From positions 3,658,001 to 3,722,000 of the forward strand of contig NZ_JQFA01000002.1 of the NCBI RefSeq assembly GCF_000763385.1: 64,000 nt of DNA, written 5' to 3'. The translations under genes were made by a program, and so were the position numbers. This DNA is from Leptolyngbya sp. KIOST-1 (lineage in GTDB: Bacteria > Cyanobacteriota > Cyanobacteriia > Phormidesmidales > Phormidesmidaceae). Below, piece after piece: positions 9,710 through 23,670 of this stretch. The number at the start of each line of letters is the position of its first letter. The stretch's first letter is position 1. Under the pieces are notes generated by a model. The model was not told the DNA's origin, searched no databases, and saw only the letters and a program-made list of their open reading frames with translations.

Positions 9710-10126
9710 ATGGCTGGCGATCGCGAACTGGTCTTGGCCACAAACAAGGCTTTCTACCGTTCCTTTGAGAAGAAGGATATCGAGGCGATGGAGGCCGTCT
9801 GGTCGAAAGGCATGGGCTGCCTCTGCATTCACCCCGGCCGCGATGCCCTCAAGGGCTGGCCCGACATCCGCGATGCCTGGGAGCGCATCTTTAAGAACAC
9901 CAGCTACCTGGAGATTGACACCGACATTCTCACCGTCGAGGTCAGCGGCGACCTGGCCTTCGTGGTGCTGATTGAAAATGTGCTGCAAATCAGCGGCGGC
10001 AACTCTGGGAGCGATCGCCTGGCCAGTCGGCGTCTGGAGGCGCGATCGATGGCCACCAACGGGTTTGAGCGGATGGCAGGGCAGTGGTACATGATTCACC
10101 ACCACGGCAGCCCGGTAGTCGATTGA
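9710..10126 (+). CDS. NTF2/SnoaL-like fold protein
   Basis: A 138-residue protein of the nuclear transport factor 2-like superfamily. It begins LVLATNKAFYRSFEKKDIEAMEAVWSK, the family's opening helices, and continues with CIHPGRDALKGWPDIRDAWERIF and the closing strands QWYMIHHHGSPV. Proteins of this fold bind small ligands or act as enzymes or dimerisation modules; no function can be assigned. I chose the ATG at 9710 because residues upstream of it read as non-coding and the homologous region starts here. It is divergent from the ABC ATPase, with 106 bp between. Confidence 0.8.
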   Translation: MAGDRELVLATNKAFYRSFEKKDIEAMEAVWSKGMGCLCIHPGRDALKGWPDIRDAWERIFKNTSYLEIDTDILTVEVSGDLAFVVLIENVLQISGGNSGSDRLASRRLEARSMATNGFERMAGQWYMIHHHGSPVVD

Positions 10127-10274
10127 GCCCTCAGATACCTAGCGCCAACCATAAATCTGAGTGAAAGTCTGACTGGGGGTAGATGTTCTCAAGTAAATTT
10201 TTGCCGCAACTTTAACCCCGGTTAACGTCCAGCCGATACTCTGGTTTTAATCTTTGGGGATTTTGGAGAAGGCG

Positions 10275-10943
10275 ATGAGTAGTTTTAGCTCTGATTTAAC
10301 CGCGCGGGACTACGACGTTAAAATTGGCGATTATTTTAATCGCGGCTGGGAAATTTTTAAGCAAAAAGCCCCTTTGTTTATTCTCTTTACCCTGCTGCTG
10401 TTTGTAATTCAGGTGATCATTTCGGCTTTGCCCTACCCCCTGGGATCTCGGAGTGATGAGCCTGTGCCTGGGGGTATTCTCAACTTTGCTTTTAATGTCG
10501 TGACGCCAGCGCTGACGGCGGGCTACTACTTTGTTGCGTTTCAGCTGGCTCGGGGGCGCGATGCGGTCTTTGGTGACTTCTTTCAGGGTTTCAACAAGTT
10601 TCTACCTATCTTTCTGACGGCTCTGATTTCGGGTATTTTGACTGCCATTGGGTTTGTGCTGTTAGTTTTGCCGGGCATTTACCTGGCCGTAGCGTACCTG
10701 TTTGCTCAGCCCCTGGTGATTGACAAGAGCGCTGATTTTTGGCAGGCCATGGAAACTAGCCGCAAACTGATCACCAAAAAGTGGTTCTCGTTCTTTGGCC
10801 TGCTGCTGCTGATTCTTTTGCTGAATATGGCCGGGGCCATTGTGGTGGGCATCGGTCTGCTTGTCACCGTGCCCCTGTCGGTCTGCATCATCGCAGCCGC
10901 CTACGAAGATATTGTGGGCCTCAACTCCGTGGCCGAGGTTTAG
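10275..10943 (+). CDS. Multispanning membrane protein, function unknown
   Basis: A 222-residue protein with a short soluble N-terminus (RDYDVKIGDYFNRGWEIFKQKAP) followed by about five to six hydrophobic helices. The layout and the motif FNRGWEIFKQ resemble the glycerophosphodiester-phosphodiesterase membrane-domain/DUF975-type families. The ATG at 10275 has a good ribosome site (GGAG, 6 nt upstream) and is preferred to the in-frame TTG at 10254. A strong terminator lies about 140 bp downstream. Confidence 0.75.
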   Translation: MSSFSSDLTARDYDVKIGDYFNRGWEIFKQKAPLFILFTLLLFVIQVIISALPYPLGSRSDEPVPGGILNFAFNVVTPALTAGYYFVAFQLARGRDAVFGDFFQGFNKFLPIFLTALISGILTAIGFVLLVLPGIYLAVAYLFAQPLVIDKSADFWQAMETSRKLITKKWFSFFGLLLLILLLNMAGAIVVGIGLLVTVPLSVCIIAAAYEDIVGLNSVAEV

Positions 10944-11079
10944 GGCGGTTCATCAACTCTGGCCGAGAACCTTTTACCCCTATCCCACAGGGCTATCCCC
11001 ACAGCCACTGCCCAAGAAGGTAGCCTCTTGTGGGATGGGCCTCTGGCCTGTCTTGCCCTCATCCGGGAGCAAGACTAAT

Positions 11080-11120
11080 AAGGGCCTCAACCGGGAATCG
11101 GTTGAGGCCCTTTGGTTTTG
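11080..11120 (+). terminator. Rho-independent terminator
   Basis: A 14-bp perfect stem, AAGGGCCTCAACCG / CGGTTGAGGCCCTT, with a 5-nt loop is followed by TGGTTTTGG. It lies downstream of the membrane-protein gene and just before the glycosyltransferase gene. Confidence 0.8.
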
Positions 11121-11162
11121 GGCATAACATGCGGCGATCGCACCTATTCCCCCCAGGGATAG

Positions 11163-12995
11163 ATGCGATTAAATCGCTCTGCGGGGCTATTATCGGCGTC
11201 TGGCATTTCTAGTGATTTGATGCGATTGTTTAAGCCCTGGCGCGTGCCCCCTGCCGCAGTTTGGATGACAATGTGGTTCCTGCTGGCCCTGGCCATTCGC
11301 CTGTCGTTTCTGGTCAGCAAGCCCCTGTGGATGGACGAGGTGGCCACGACCATCTTCTCCCTGGGCAATAGCAGCTACTCCGTGCCCCTCGATCAGGTGA
11401 TATCCCTGGAGCAGTTGCTGACTCCCCTGCGACCTCGCCCCGAGGCGACGATGGGCAACGCCATTGGCTACCTAATGCAGGAGGACAACCACCCCCCCGC
11501 CTACTTCGCCCTGGCCCACCTCTGGATGAACCTCTTTCCCCCGGTGCAGGGGGTGGCCTCGCCCTGGGCGGCGCGCGCCTTGCCCGCCCTGCTGGGAGCC
11601 CTGAGCGCCCCGGCGGTTTACCTGGCCGGGTGGCTGGGGTTTCGATCGGTTTTGGCGGGCCAAATCAGCGCCGCCCTGATGGCGGTGTCGCCTTTTGGGG
11701 TGGCGATGGCCCAGGAGGCGCGGCACTACGGCATGGCTACCCTGGTTGTCTCGGTGGGGCTGGCCTGCTTTGCCGTTGGCGCCTGGAGTCTGTACGGTGC
11801 TGCCACCAAAGAACCCGTCACTGCGCCCATTTCCCCCGCCTTTGGGCTGCTGTGGGTAGGGGTGAATGCACTGGCCATTGCCACCCACTACTTCACGGCG
11901 CTGGCGCTGCTGGCCCAGGCGCTGGTGCTGGCGTCGCTGGCCTGGCGACAGGGGCGGGTCAATCCCGCCGTTCTGGGGCAGCGCCCCTGGCGACGGCTGT
12001 ACTGGGTGATGCTGGGGACTCTGGCCTCGGGGCTGGTGTGGCTGCCGGTGCTGCTCAACTTCTACGGCAGCAGCCAGTCCACCAATCTGGCCATTGACCT
12101 CAGCCAGCCCATGCAGTGGTTGGATCCGATCGCGCAGATGCTGGCCGGGCTCATCTTTAAGGTGATCACTCCGATTACCCACGCCCAGGGCGCGATCGGC
12201 ATTGGGGCTGTGGTGCTGTCGGTGCTGCTGCTGCTGCCGGTGCTGCTGGGGCTGGTGGCGCGACTGGTCCAGGCTCGCCCCCTGATCTGTCGCACCGAGG
12301 CCGGTCGGTTTGGGCTGTTTGTCATGGGTGGGTTTGTGCTGGCGGCGATCGCCATTTTTTTTGCGGTCACCTATGGCCTGGCCATGGATATCACCCGGGG
12401 CCACCGCTACAACTTTGTCTTTCATCCCGGCGTCATGGTGCTGCTGGGGGGGCTGCTGGCGGTCTACTGGCCAGCAACGCCGGAGACGTCGATTCGTATT
12501 CCCTGGACGCCCTGGCGGTTGTCGGGTCGCCGCAGCGTGCAGGTGGTCTGGATGGCGGGGTTGCTCAGTGCTCTGTTCGTCGTCAGCAACCTAGCTTTTG
12601 CCAAATACTACGCCCCTGCCCAGTTCGTTCGCACGGTGCAGGCTGAGTCCACCCATCCCGCGCTGGTGGGGTTTCCCAATCCGATTGAACCCCAGCCCAC
12701 GGTCATCGGCATTGAGTTTCTCAGCATTGGCTGGGAGATCCAGCGCCACTTTCACCCCGATGCCCCCGACAGTCGGTGGTCGGTGCCGCCCCGGTTTTTC
12801 CTCTGGACTCTGCCCAGCAACCCCACCATTCCCCCCGAGGAAACCCTGGCCGAGATTCTGGACACCCTGCCACGCCCCTTCGATTTGTGGTTTTTGCACA
12901 GCGGTTCAGATCTGAGCAAGTATGGCTGCACCACCGTAACCCAGGCCAGTCGCGGCAGCCATCACTACACCCATTATTTGTGCGGGTTAGAGTAG
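11163..12995 (+). CDS. GT-C family glycosyltransferase (family 39-like)
   Basis: A 610-residue membrane protein. The first hydrophobic helix (WMTMWFLLALAIRLSFL) is followed by a periplasmic loop with KPLWMDEVATTIF, where Asp-Glu is the acidic catalytic pair expected in GT-C enzymes. DNHPPAYFALAHLWM is the second conserved loop. About ten more helices follow, then a soluble C-terminal domain of roughly 130 residues. Such enzymes transfer sugars from polyprenyl-phosphate donors to proteins or lipids. Translation could start at 11163 or at the internal ATG at 11220, which directly precedes RLFKPW. Confidence 0.8.
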   Translation: MRLNRSAGLLSASGISSDLMRLFKPWRVPPAAVWMTMWFLLALAIRLSFLVSKPLWMDEVATTIFSLGNSSYSVPLDQVISLEQLLTPLRPRPEATMGNAIGYLMQEDNHPPAYFALAHLWMNLFPPVQGVASPWAARALPALLGALSAPAVYLAGWLGFRSVLAGQISAALMAVSPFGVAMAQEARHYGMATLVVSVGLACFAVGAWSLYGAATKEPVTAPISPAFGLLWVGVNALAIATHYFTALALLAQALVLASLAWRQGRVNPAVLGQRPWRRLYWVMLGTLASGLVWLPVLLNFYGSSQSTNLAIDLSQPMQWLDPIAQMLAGLIFKVITPITHAQGAIGIGAVVLSVLLLLPVLLGLVARLVQARPLICRTEAGRFGLFVMGGFVLAAIAIFFAVTYGLAMDITRGHRYNFVFHPGVMVLLGGLLAVYWPATPETSIRIPWTPWRLSGRRSVQVVWMAGLLSALFVVSNLAFAKYYAPAQFVRTVQAESTHPALVGFPNPIEPQPTVIGIEFLSIGWEIQRHFHPDAPDSRWSVPPRFFLWTLPSNPTIPPEETLAEILDTLPRPFDLWFLHSGSDLSKYGCTTVTQASRGSHHYTHYLCGLE

Positions 12996-13242
12996 TTGCT
13001 GGCCAGCTGCTTTTGCCGGCATCCCTGTCCGAATGCCCCTGTAGATCAGGGTTTCAACCTGTATTGCTAATCAAAAAACAACAATCGACCTCTGTTCCTA
13101 GACCGATCGAGATATCTACCTTTAGGTATATGTTTACGAATGTGTCCTGACCGAAGTATTTGTTAACGACTATCCTTGTATAGGCAAGTGCGTTTACCTG
13201 CGATGTCTAGTGCGTGCAGAGTGGAGATTAGGTTAAACCACC

Positions 13243-14493
13243 ATGAGAGATCCCTGGAAGGCTCGGCTCCCCAAGCTGAGGCCAGTGCGACTCAAGTCGG
13301 TCAAACTGAAGCCGCTTCACCTCAAGTCGCTGCCATGGCCCAAGTCCTTCGCCCAGCGACCCCTGGCGGAGGGGGCAACTAGCCCCTCGGCCCGCATCAA
13401 GGTGTTTGGCGGTCTGGCCTTTGCCAGCCTGCTGCTGGTGCAGGTTTCTGCCGCCCCGTTGAGCGGACGCAGTGGCAAACCCGAGGTTCTGCGCCCAGCC
13501 CTGTGGGAGACCACCGGCATGGTACGCCAGTCGATTGTCGATCTGTACCGGGCGCGACGGTTGCTGGTGCAGGCGGCGGTTCCCCCCAGTGCGGCGACCC
13601 CTGCCGAGGCCGAAGTAGCGCCAGCCGCTGCCAGTCCCACCCCAGCCGCTCAGCCTGTCGCCGCTGCCCCCAGCCCGACTACTCCGCAGACCAACTCGCG
13701 ATCGCTGCCCCGGCCCGCCTCGCCGCCCGCCCCCAGTGCCGTCAGCAACTTTGACCCTGGCAAAACCATCGACACCAACCTGGAAATGCGGGTGGCGATC
13801 GCCAGAAATTCCTCCAGCCTGGAGGTCGCCACCTCCGTCGATGGCTACCTGATGGATCTCGGCGGCCAAAACTACTGCAACCTGCCTGCCCAGCGCAGTG
13901 TGGTGCTGCGCCCCCAGGGGTCGGGCATGTCTGCCGGGGGCTGCACCCTCTCCAGCACCGTGTGGCTGGAGCCCGGCGAGGGTGGCTTTGTGTATGTGGG
14001 CAACAGCTGGTACAAGGGCCGGGTACTGCTGATCACCGATGGCTCGGGCCTGATGGCGGTCAACTTTGTGTTGATGCACGACTACCTCAGTAGCGTGGTG
14101 GGCAGCGAAATGTACGTCAACTGGCCCCTGGAGGCGCTCAAGGCCCAGGCGGTTGCGGCCCGGTCCTACGCGCTGGTCCACCACGTGCGCCACGCCAAGC
14201 GCGCCTACGACCTCGACAACACCCAGCGCTACCAGGCCTACCTGGGCATTGCCAAGGAGACCAATACCACCCAGGCGGCGGTCGCTGCCACCACGGGCGA
14301 GTTCATCAGCTACAACGGCGGCATTGTTGAGTCGCTGTATGCGGCTACCGAGGCGATCGTGCAGGCAGCCCACGGCGGCAACGGCATGAGCCAAACCGGA
14401 GCAATGGAGCTAGCCGCCAAGGGCTACAACTACAACCAGATCCTCGGCACCTACTACCCCGGCACCAGCCTTTCGCGCCTGGTAGTTGAGTAG
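13243..14493 (+). CDS. SpoIID/LytB domain protein
   Basis: A 416-residue exported protein. A basic N-terminus (about 50 residues, rich in RLK) precedes a hydrophobic segment (VFGGLAFASLLLVQVSAAP), then a Pro/Ala-rich linker (about 110-165) and the SpoIID/LytB domain. The domain shows WPLEALKAQAVAARSYAL, TTGEFISYNGGIVESLYAAT and HGGNGMSQTGAMELAAKGYNYNQILGTYYPGT. SpoIID-type proteins are peptidoglycan lytic enzymes. Between YAAT and HGGNGMSQ only about ten residues are present, so this is a compact form that lacks the longer insertion of the Bacillus protein. Confidence 0.85.
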   Translation: MRDPWKARLPKLRPVRLKSVKLKPLHLKSLPWPKSFAQRPLAEGATSPSARIKVFGGLAFASLLLVQVSAAPLSGRSGKPEVLRPALWETTGMVRQSIVDLYRARRLLVQAAVPPSAATPAEAEVAPAAASPTPAAQPVAAAPSPTTPQTNSRSLPRPASPPAPSAVSNFDPGKTIDTNLEMRVAIARNSSSLEVATSVDGYLMDLGGQNYCNLPAQRSVVLRPQGSGMSAGGCTLSSTVWLEPGEGGFVYVGNSWYKGRVLLITDGSGLMAVNFVLMHDYLSSVVGSEMYVNWPLEALKAQAVAARSYALVHHVRHAKRAYDLDNTQRYQAYLGIAKETNTTQAAVAATTGEFISYNGGIVESLYAATEAIVQAAHGGNGMSQTGAMELAAKGYNYNQILGTYYPGTSLSRLVVE

Positions 14494-14613
14494 GGCAAAG
14501 GACCGTCCCCGCTGGGTGTCAGTTAACAAATTGTCAACTTTGCTGAAACGTCCCGTCCCGTTGTGAAGACAACACTTGGGAGAACTTGATTGGTTTCTAA
14601 GGGAGGGGACGGT

Positions 14614-15735
14614 ATGGCTTGGCGACAGGCGGCGGGGGGATGCTTAGCGCTACTGCTGGGGGTTCAGGCAATGGCCCTGGCAGACTCCGGTACTGAGCAG
14701 AAAGTGCCTGCCCAGACCCTCACCATCCCGGACGAGCCTAGCGACGAAAACCCCCTGCCCTGGTCATCGCTTCTGGAAGGAAATCCTCAATCACCGCTGC
14801 TGGGGACAGAGTACAACCGCGTGATGGCAGCCCTGTGGGCCGATCTGAAGGAGGGTTGGGACGTGCGATCGCACCATATCACCACTGCCTGCGATGCCCT
14901 GGGTAGCGATATGGCCTACCTGCGCGGTCGCGTGCCCCGCCAGATCGAAGACGCTCACCGTCAGATGGCCCCCTTCCAGACCAAGGCGCTATCTGCACCA
15001 GCGCCAGCCCAACGCCCCCCCACTGGCATCAGCTTTAGCATTTTGACCATCGACGACGCCGAGCCCGAAGCGGTGCTGGAGCTGATTCGCGCGGGCGACC
15101 CATCCACCTACGCCACCTACGAGCAGTTGCTCTGGCGGTTTGGAGAGCTGGATTTGGCCGCCTACCTGGACGCTGCTCAGGACAACCGGCCCCTCGCCCG
15201 AGGCGAATTTCTTGCCCACGTCGAAGTCCTCCACCGGGAACTACAGGATCCCACCCGGGCGATCGCCCAGCACGAGGACTTTTTGAGAGAGGCCGATCGC
15301 CACATACAGGACCTGCTGGCCATGCTGCGGGAAGTGCGGCGATCGCTGGCCACCCTGGAGGTCACCAAGTCAAATGTGGCGATCGCGGGGTTGCCCTCCA
15401 CTACCGCAACAAAGGCCGCTCCCCAGGGGTTGCCCAGGGAGGCGATCGCGTCCCCCATTTCCCAGCCTGCTCGCGCCATCGCCTGGACCACAATACCTGC
15501 GATCGCTCTCGAAGACAGCGCTCCCGTCACCCGCCGCGATTTTTTGCTGGCCATGCTGGCGTTGGTAGATCCTTTCACTCAGGTTCTCCATCGCCCTACC
15601 TGGTGCGGCGGCTATCGGGTAGAAAGTTTTGCCAACCCTGCCGAGGAAATCGAGCGGGAGATTTGGTATTTGATGCAGGCCCTCGACCAGCTCAACGCAG
15701 AAATTTTGACGCTGACAAATGCCCGCAGCCGCTAA
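14614..15735 (+). CDS. Exported protein of unknown function
   Basis: A 373-residue protein. The start at 14614 follows a strong ribosome site (GGGAGGGG); the TTG at 14590 is in frame but poorer. A signal peptide is visible (AWRQAAGGCLALLLGVQAMALA). The mature part is largely helical, acidic and Ala/Leu-rich, with a probable coiled segment around HREL..HEDFLREADRHIQDLLAMLREVR, and two further short helices at the C-terminus. No family is recognised. It converges on the next gene. Confidence 0.6.
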   Translation: MAWRQAAGGCLALLLGVQAMALADSGTEQKVPAQTLTIPDEPSDENPLPWSSLLEGNPQSPLLGTEYNRVMAALWADLKEGWDVRSHHITTACDALGSDMAYLRGRVPRQIEDAHRQMAPFQTKALSAPAPAQRPPTGISFSILTIDDAEPEAVLELIRAGDPSTYATYEQLLWRFGELDLAAYLDAAQDNRPLARGEFLAHVEVLHRELQDPTRAIAQHEDFLREADRHIQDLLAMLREVRRSLATLEVTKSNVAIAGLPSTTATKAAPQGLPREAIASPISQPARAIAWTTIPAIALEDSAPVTRRDFLLAMLALVDPFTQVLHRPTWCGGYRVESFANPAEEIEREIWYLMQALDQLNAEILTLTNARSR

Positions 15736-15763
15736 AGCCTCGCTGGTGAAACGCTGACCAAAC

Positions 15764-16885
15764 CTACACCTTGATTGATCGTAATCGCTTCATCAGGGCG
15801 GGGCGGTTGCTGTAGTTGTCCTTGAGTCGCTCAAAGCGTTGACGGAAGGCGGGCAATTGGCCCTGGTGCTGGGCCAGGTCCCGCAGGTCTCTGAGCAGCT
15901 TGGTGGCTTCGTCGTAGGCGTAGGCCTGCTTGACCTGAATTAGGTCCAGCACCCGATCCCAGGTTTGGGTTGCCTTGGGGGCCAGGGCCTCTAGCTCTTT
16001 GATCCGCTGCTGTTGGGCGGCGGCCTGCTCCTGCTGTTTACGCCTGGACTCCACATCGTCTGCGATCGCCACCAGTGCCGACAATCGCCGCTGCCCCTGC
16101 ACTGCCACAGAGGGCGTAGCCAATTCTGCCCCGGCCAGTTCTTTCAGGCGGTTGATCAACTGCAGATCGACGTGGGGTTCGCGCCGCACCAGCTTGATCA
16201 AAAATTTCTCGCGCTCTGCCTTGGGTAGCTTGGGTAGCCACTCCTCCAGCGGCGGAGCGGGAGCGAGCTGGAGGCTAGGGCTTGCCTGGGCTGCCGCTGC
16301 GACCAGGTCAGTATCCAACTCCACCAGTTCCGCAAAGGCCTTCAGGGGCGGAGTCAACTTTCCTAAGTTGGGGGGCACCGGCGGCTCTAGGGGGTCTTCC
16401 TCCAGGTCAACCCCGGCTAGGTTAGGGCACAGCCGCAACCAGGCCAAATACAGCAACCGCAGGTCACCGGCCATCAGGTCATCGCGCAGGGGCAATAGCC
16501 GGGGCAGCCAGCCTTCGCCCTCAACCCATCCCATCAGGCCCCCTTCTTCCTGAATCTCGATATTGAGAATCAGGTGGTGGGTGGTGGTAGAAACGGCGAT
16601 CGCATTCCCAACTTCGTAGGGCGCAAACCATGTGCGATCGACCAATCCCTTGGAAAAGCGAAACATAAACTGCCAGGTGCCCCAGTTGGCGATGTAGAAC
16701 ATCGCGTCGAAGTACTGGGCCAAGATAGCCTCCGGGCCGCCCGGAAAATCGCCGTAGTTATAGACAAAGCTGGCCTGGCTGGGGGTAATGTGGGCTCGGC
16801 TGGAGAGCGCTTGCAGGGTATCCTGCTCCTTGGTAGTCAAGGGGCGATCGATAGCTTGAAACTCGTAGTACTGGTACTCACTCAT
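15764..16885 (-). CDS. Conserved protein of unknown function
   Basis: A 373-residue soluble protein that opens with MSEYQYYEFQAIDRPLT and has YGDFPGGPEAILAQYFDAMFYIANWGTWQFMFRF, a motif I recall from uncharacterised proteins in several bacterial phyla. The middle is hydrophobic and Pro-rich, and the last 130 residues form a long helical, coiled-coil-like region (ESRRKQQEQAAAQQQRIKELE). No function can be assigned. It lies 17 bp after the next small gene on the same strand, so the two are probably co-transcribed. Confidence 0.75.
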   Translation of the reverse strand: MSEYQYYEFQAIDRPLTTKEQDTLQALSSRAHITPSQASFVYNYGDFPGGPEAILAQYFDAMFYIANWGTWQFMFRFSKGLVDRTWFAPYEVGNAIAVSTTTHHLILNIEIQEEGGLMGWVEGEGWLPRLLPLRDDLMAGDLRLLYLAWLRLCPNLAGVDLEEDPLEPPVPPNLGKLTPPLKAFAELVELDTDLVAAAAQASPSLQLAPAPPLEEWLPKLPKAEREKFLIKLVRREPHVDLQLINRLKELAGAELATPSVAVQGQRRLSALVAIADDVESRRKQQEQAAAQQQRIKELEALAPKATQTWDRVLDLIQVKQAYAYDEATKLLRDLRDLAQHQGQLPAFRQRFERLKDNYSNRPALMKRLRSIKV

Positions 16886-16902
16886 GGGTCGTTAAAGCGT
16901 TG

Positions 16903-17172
16903 CTATCGAGAGAATGAAATGCACATTTCTTGATAACCCTCCAGGTCAAAGGTTGAGTATTCGAACTGCTTGCATATGTGGTCAACTACCTTGTACTGGG
17001 CAGTTGTTTTCATCTTAAAGGTAGTCGTTAAGAAAAAAATCCCAATCTCTTCCTCAACGTTGACTGTGACGCTGTCTTGGCTGCTGGTTAACTCGGATGC
17101 CGCAAGTCTTAAATACTTTAGATCTTTATCTATTGGCGGCACTGTGGCTGTAATTATTACCTCTACGACCAT
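16903..17172 (-). CDS. Small protein of unknown function
   Basis: About 89 residues, predicted alternating beta strands (VVEVIITATVPP, SVTVNVEEEIGIFFLTTTFK). I prefer the ATG at 17172, which has CAGGAA upstream; a GTG at 17232 would add 20 residues. It precedes and is likely co-transcribed with the conserved unknown gene at 15764. Base composition is more AT-rich than its neighbours. No family is recognised. Confidence 0.55.
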   Translation of the reverse strand: MVVEVIITATVPPIDKDLKYLRLAASELTSSQDSVTVNVEEEIGIFFLTTTFKMKTTAQYKVVDHICKQFEYSTFDLEGYQEMCISFSR

Positions 17173-17479
17173 CGAACCATTCCTGTGTTCGTAAAAGTGT
17201 TGGGCTGCTTGTACTCTACATGTTTTAGACACAGAGGTTAGCCCAGAGGATACTAACGATCGCCGTCATAGCGTATTGTTTCTTGTACTTGTATTCGATT
17301 TAGCAGAAATTTGCGAAATCAAAGCCTTCTGAACTTTGTCATGTTTCGCAAAGTTCTAGATTGCTGATCTGATCATTTTCTTAAGAGACTGCCCAGCGGC
17401 CTGTGCCTCACCCCAGAATAGCTAGGCATGGTCTATGCATGTCCCCTGTTTGAGTTCCATCGTTTTGCCCGATAAATCA
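17173..17479. promoter_or_regulatory. Divergent leader upstream of gltB
   Basis: This AT-rich 307-bp spacer must contain the gltB promoter. An imperfect candidate NtcA site was examined and rejected because its spacer is 10 nt. No other defined element is seen. Confidence 0.3.
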
Positions 17480-22117
<4,638 letters not shown>

Positions 22118-22237
22118 GGGTTAGGGATGAATTGCAGGGTGAGGGGTACCGCCTGATTTTTGGTCGGCATTACCCCTACCCTACAAGGCTTAATTGACGC
22201 TCTATGCCAGAATTAGCATAGTGAGGGTGTAAGTGCT

Positions 22238-22594
22238 TTGTTAAAGCCAGTTGAATGGGTCGGCAGCTCTCTTGAAGATTTAAAGGAGTTTCCAGAAGAG
22301 GTTCGGCAAGATCTTGGCTACGCCTTGTACTTGGCTCAATGTGGAGAAAAACACCCTTCAGCCAAGCCTCTCAAAGGTTTTAAGGGAGCTGGGGTGCTTG
22401 AAGTTGTAGAAAACTTCGACGGAGACACCTATCGAGCCGTTTACACCGTAAAACTAGCTGGTGTGCTTTACGTCTTACACATCTTTCAAAAGAAGTCTAA
22501 ACAGGGCATTGCCACCCCAAAGCAAGATATCGAACTGATCGGTATAAGACTTAAACGTGCTCAAGAGCATTACTCAGAAAATTACAGTGGTTAG
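22238..22594 (+). CDS. Phage Gp49-like/HigB-type toxin
   Basis: A 118-residue RelE-superfamily protein of the phage-derived Gp49-like (HigB) type. Markers are PLKGFKGAGVLEVVENFDGDTYRAVYTVK and VLHIFQKKSKQGIATPKQDIELI, the core beta sheet and basic active-site segment of this mRNA-interferase group. It starts with TTG. It forms a pair with the downstream HTH antitoxin (15 bp gap), and the pair sits between gltB and gltD. AT-rich codon use differs from gltB and suggests acquisition. Confidence 0.85.
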   Translation: MLKPVEWVGSSLEDLKEFPEEVRQDLGYALYLAQCGEKHPSAKPLKGFKGAGVLEVVENFDGDTYRAVYTVKLAGVLYVLHIFQKKSKQGIATPKQDIELIGIRLKRAQEHYSENYSG

Positions 22595-22609
22595 AAGGAG
22601 CAGGAGGAA

Positions 22610-22933
22610 ATGACTCAACCTATTAGTGTTCAGACAGGTAGTGGCAATGTATTTGCAGATTTAGAGCTAGACAATTCCGATGAATTGCTGGTCAAAGCAG
22701 AGCTTGCTCGTAAGATCAGCGGCATTGTTACTAACCAAAACATGACGCAAGCTGAGGCAGCGGAGCTTTTAGGCATCGACCAACCCAAGGTGTCAGCCTT
22801 GATCAACGGCAAATTATCAGGTTTTTCAACGACTCGGTTATTTCGGTTTCTAAATGCCCTTGGACGTGATGTAGAAATCGTGGTGAAGCCAAAATCTTTG
22901 CCGCAAGCACAAACGCGAGTCATTGCCTCATAA
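22610..22933 (+). CDS. XRE-family antitoxin (HigA-like)
   Basis: A 107-residue protein with a central helix-turn-helix: MTQAEAAELLGIDQPKVSALINGKL, followed by FSTTRLFRFLNALGRDVEIVVKP, the typical end of HigA-like antitoxins. It would neutralise the preceding toxin and repress the pair. A good ribosome site (AGGAGGA) precedes the ATG. Confidence 0.88.
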   Translation: MTQPISVQTGSGNVFADLELDNSDELLVKAELARKISGIVTNQNMTQAEAAELLGIDQPKVSALINGKLSGFSTTRLFRFLNALGRDVEIVVKPKSLPQAQTRVIAS

Positions 22934-22947
22934 CCTCAGAGTAAGGT

Positions 22948-23601
22948 ATGAATAAGCCTCAAACCGTTAAAGCCCTTGAAGAACTTGGCAGAGTTCGACT
23001 CTCCAAGAGCTTTTTTATGCGGGAATTTCTCTATTCTGAGATTTCCCAAATTGAAGGTATCCCTAATATCCCAGACGATCCGGATTTAGCGATTGAGGCT
23101 GGTCGAAATCTTTGTGAAAAAGTTCTAGAGCCTATTCAGGATGCTTTGGGACGAATCACTATTCGTTCTGCTTACCGATCCTGCGAGGTTAATGCCAAAG
23201 GAGCAGAAAACAAGAATCAATACAATTGTGCAAGCAGTGAGGCAAACTACGCAGCCCATATTTGGGACAGACGAGATGAAAAAGGTTTTATGGGAGCTAC
23301 AGCTTGTATAATTGTCACCTCATTTATTCCCTACTATGAATCTACGCACGACTGGCCAGCCCTTGCCTGGTGGATTCATGACAACATTGCTGACTATGCC
23401 AAAATGATCTTCTTCCCAAAGTACGCTGCCTTTAATATCTCTTGGCACGAAGATCCTAACTACCCTAAGAGTACCTACGGCCAGGTTGCCAACCCTGCTA
23501 CTGGAAAGAAGGGGTATTTGACAAAGCAGGGCATGTATAACTTTGAAGGCGATCACAGCGAATTCTACAAACCTTTCTTGATGGATCTGAAGCCTAAATA
23601 G
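22948..23601 (+). CDS. Peptidase M15-like protein
   Basis: A 217-residue protein. LCEKVLEPIQDALGRITIRSAYRSCEVN matches the opening of M15A-type D-Ala-D-Ala/LD peptidases, whose S-x-YRS-x-x-N segment is characteristic. Candidate zinc ligands are His in YAAHIWD and in NISWHED, but the canonical H-x6-D spacing is not clear, so activity is uncertain. No signal peptide is visible, so it would act inside the cell or on lysis. It begins 14 bp after the HigA-like gene and may be read with it, as cargo of the same inserted island. AT-rich. Confidence 0.6.
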   Translation: MNKPQTVKALEELGRVRLSKSFFMREFLYSEISQIEGIPNIPDDPDLAIEAGRNLCEKVLEPIQDALGRITIRSAYRSCEVNAKGAENKNQYNCASSEANYAAHIWDRRDEKGFMGATACIIVTSFIPYYESTHDWPALAWWIHDNIADYAKMIFFPKYAAFNISWHEDPNYPKSTYGQVANPATGKKGYLTKQGMYNFEGDHSEFYKPFLMDLKPK

Positions 23602-23670
23602 CGTGTGAACGGCCGAGCAGCAGGCGCTTTGCTTTCTGCAAGACCTTAACTGCTTAGATCAAGCTCAAAA

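Noticed and set aside
17273..17288. Possible NtcA site GTA...TAC upstream of gltB
   Set aside because: The spacer is 10 nt, not the 8 nt of the NtcA consensus, and the position is nearly 200 bp from the start.
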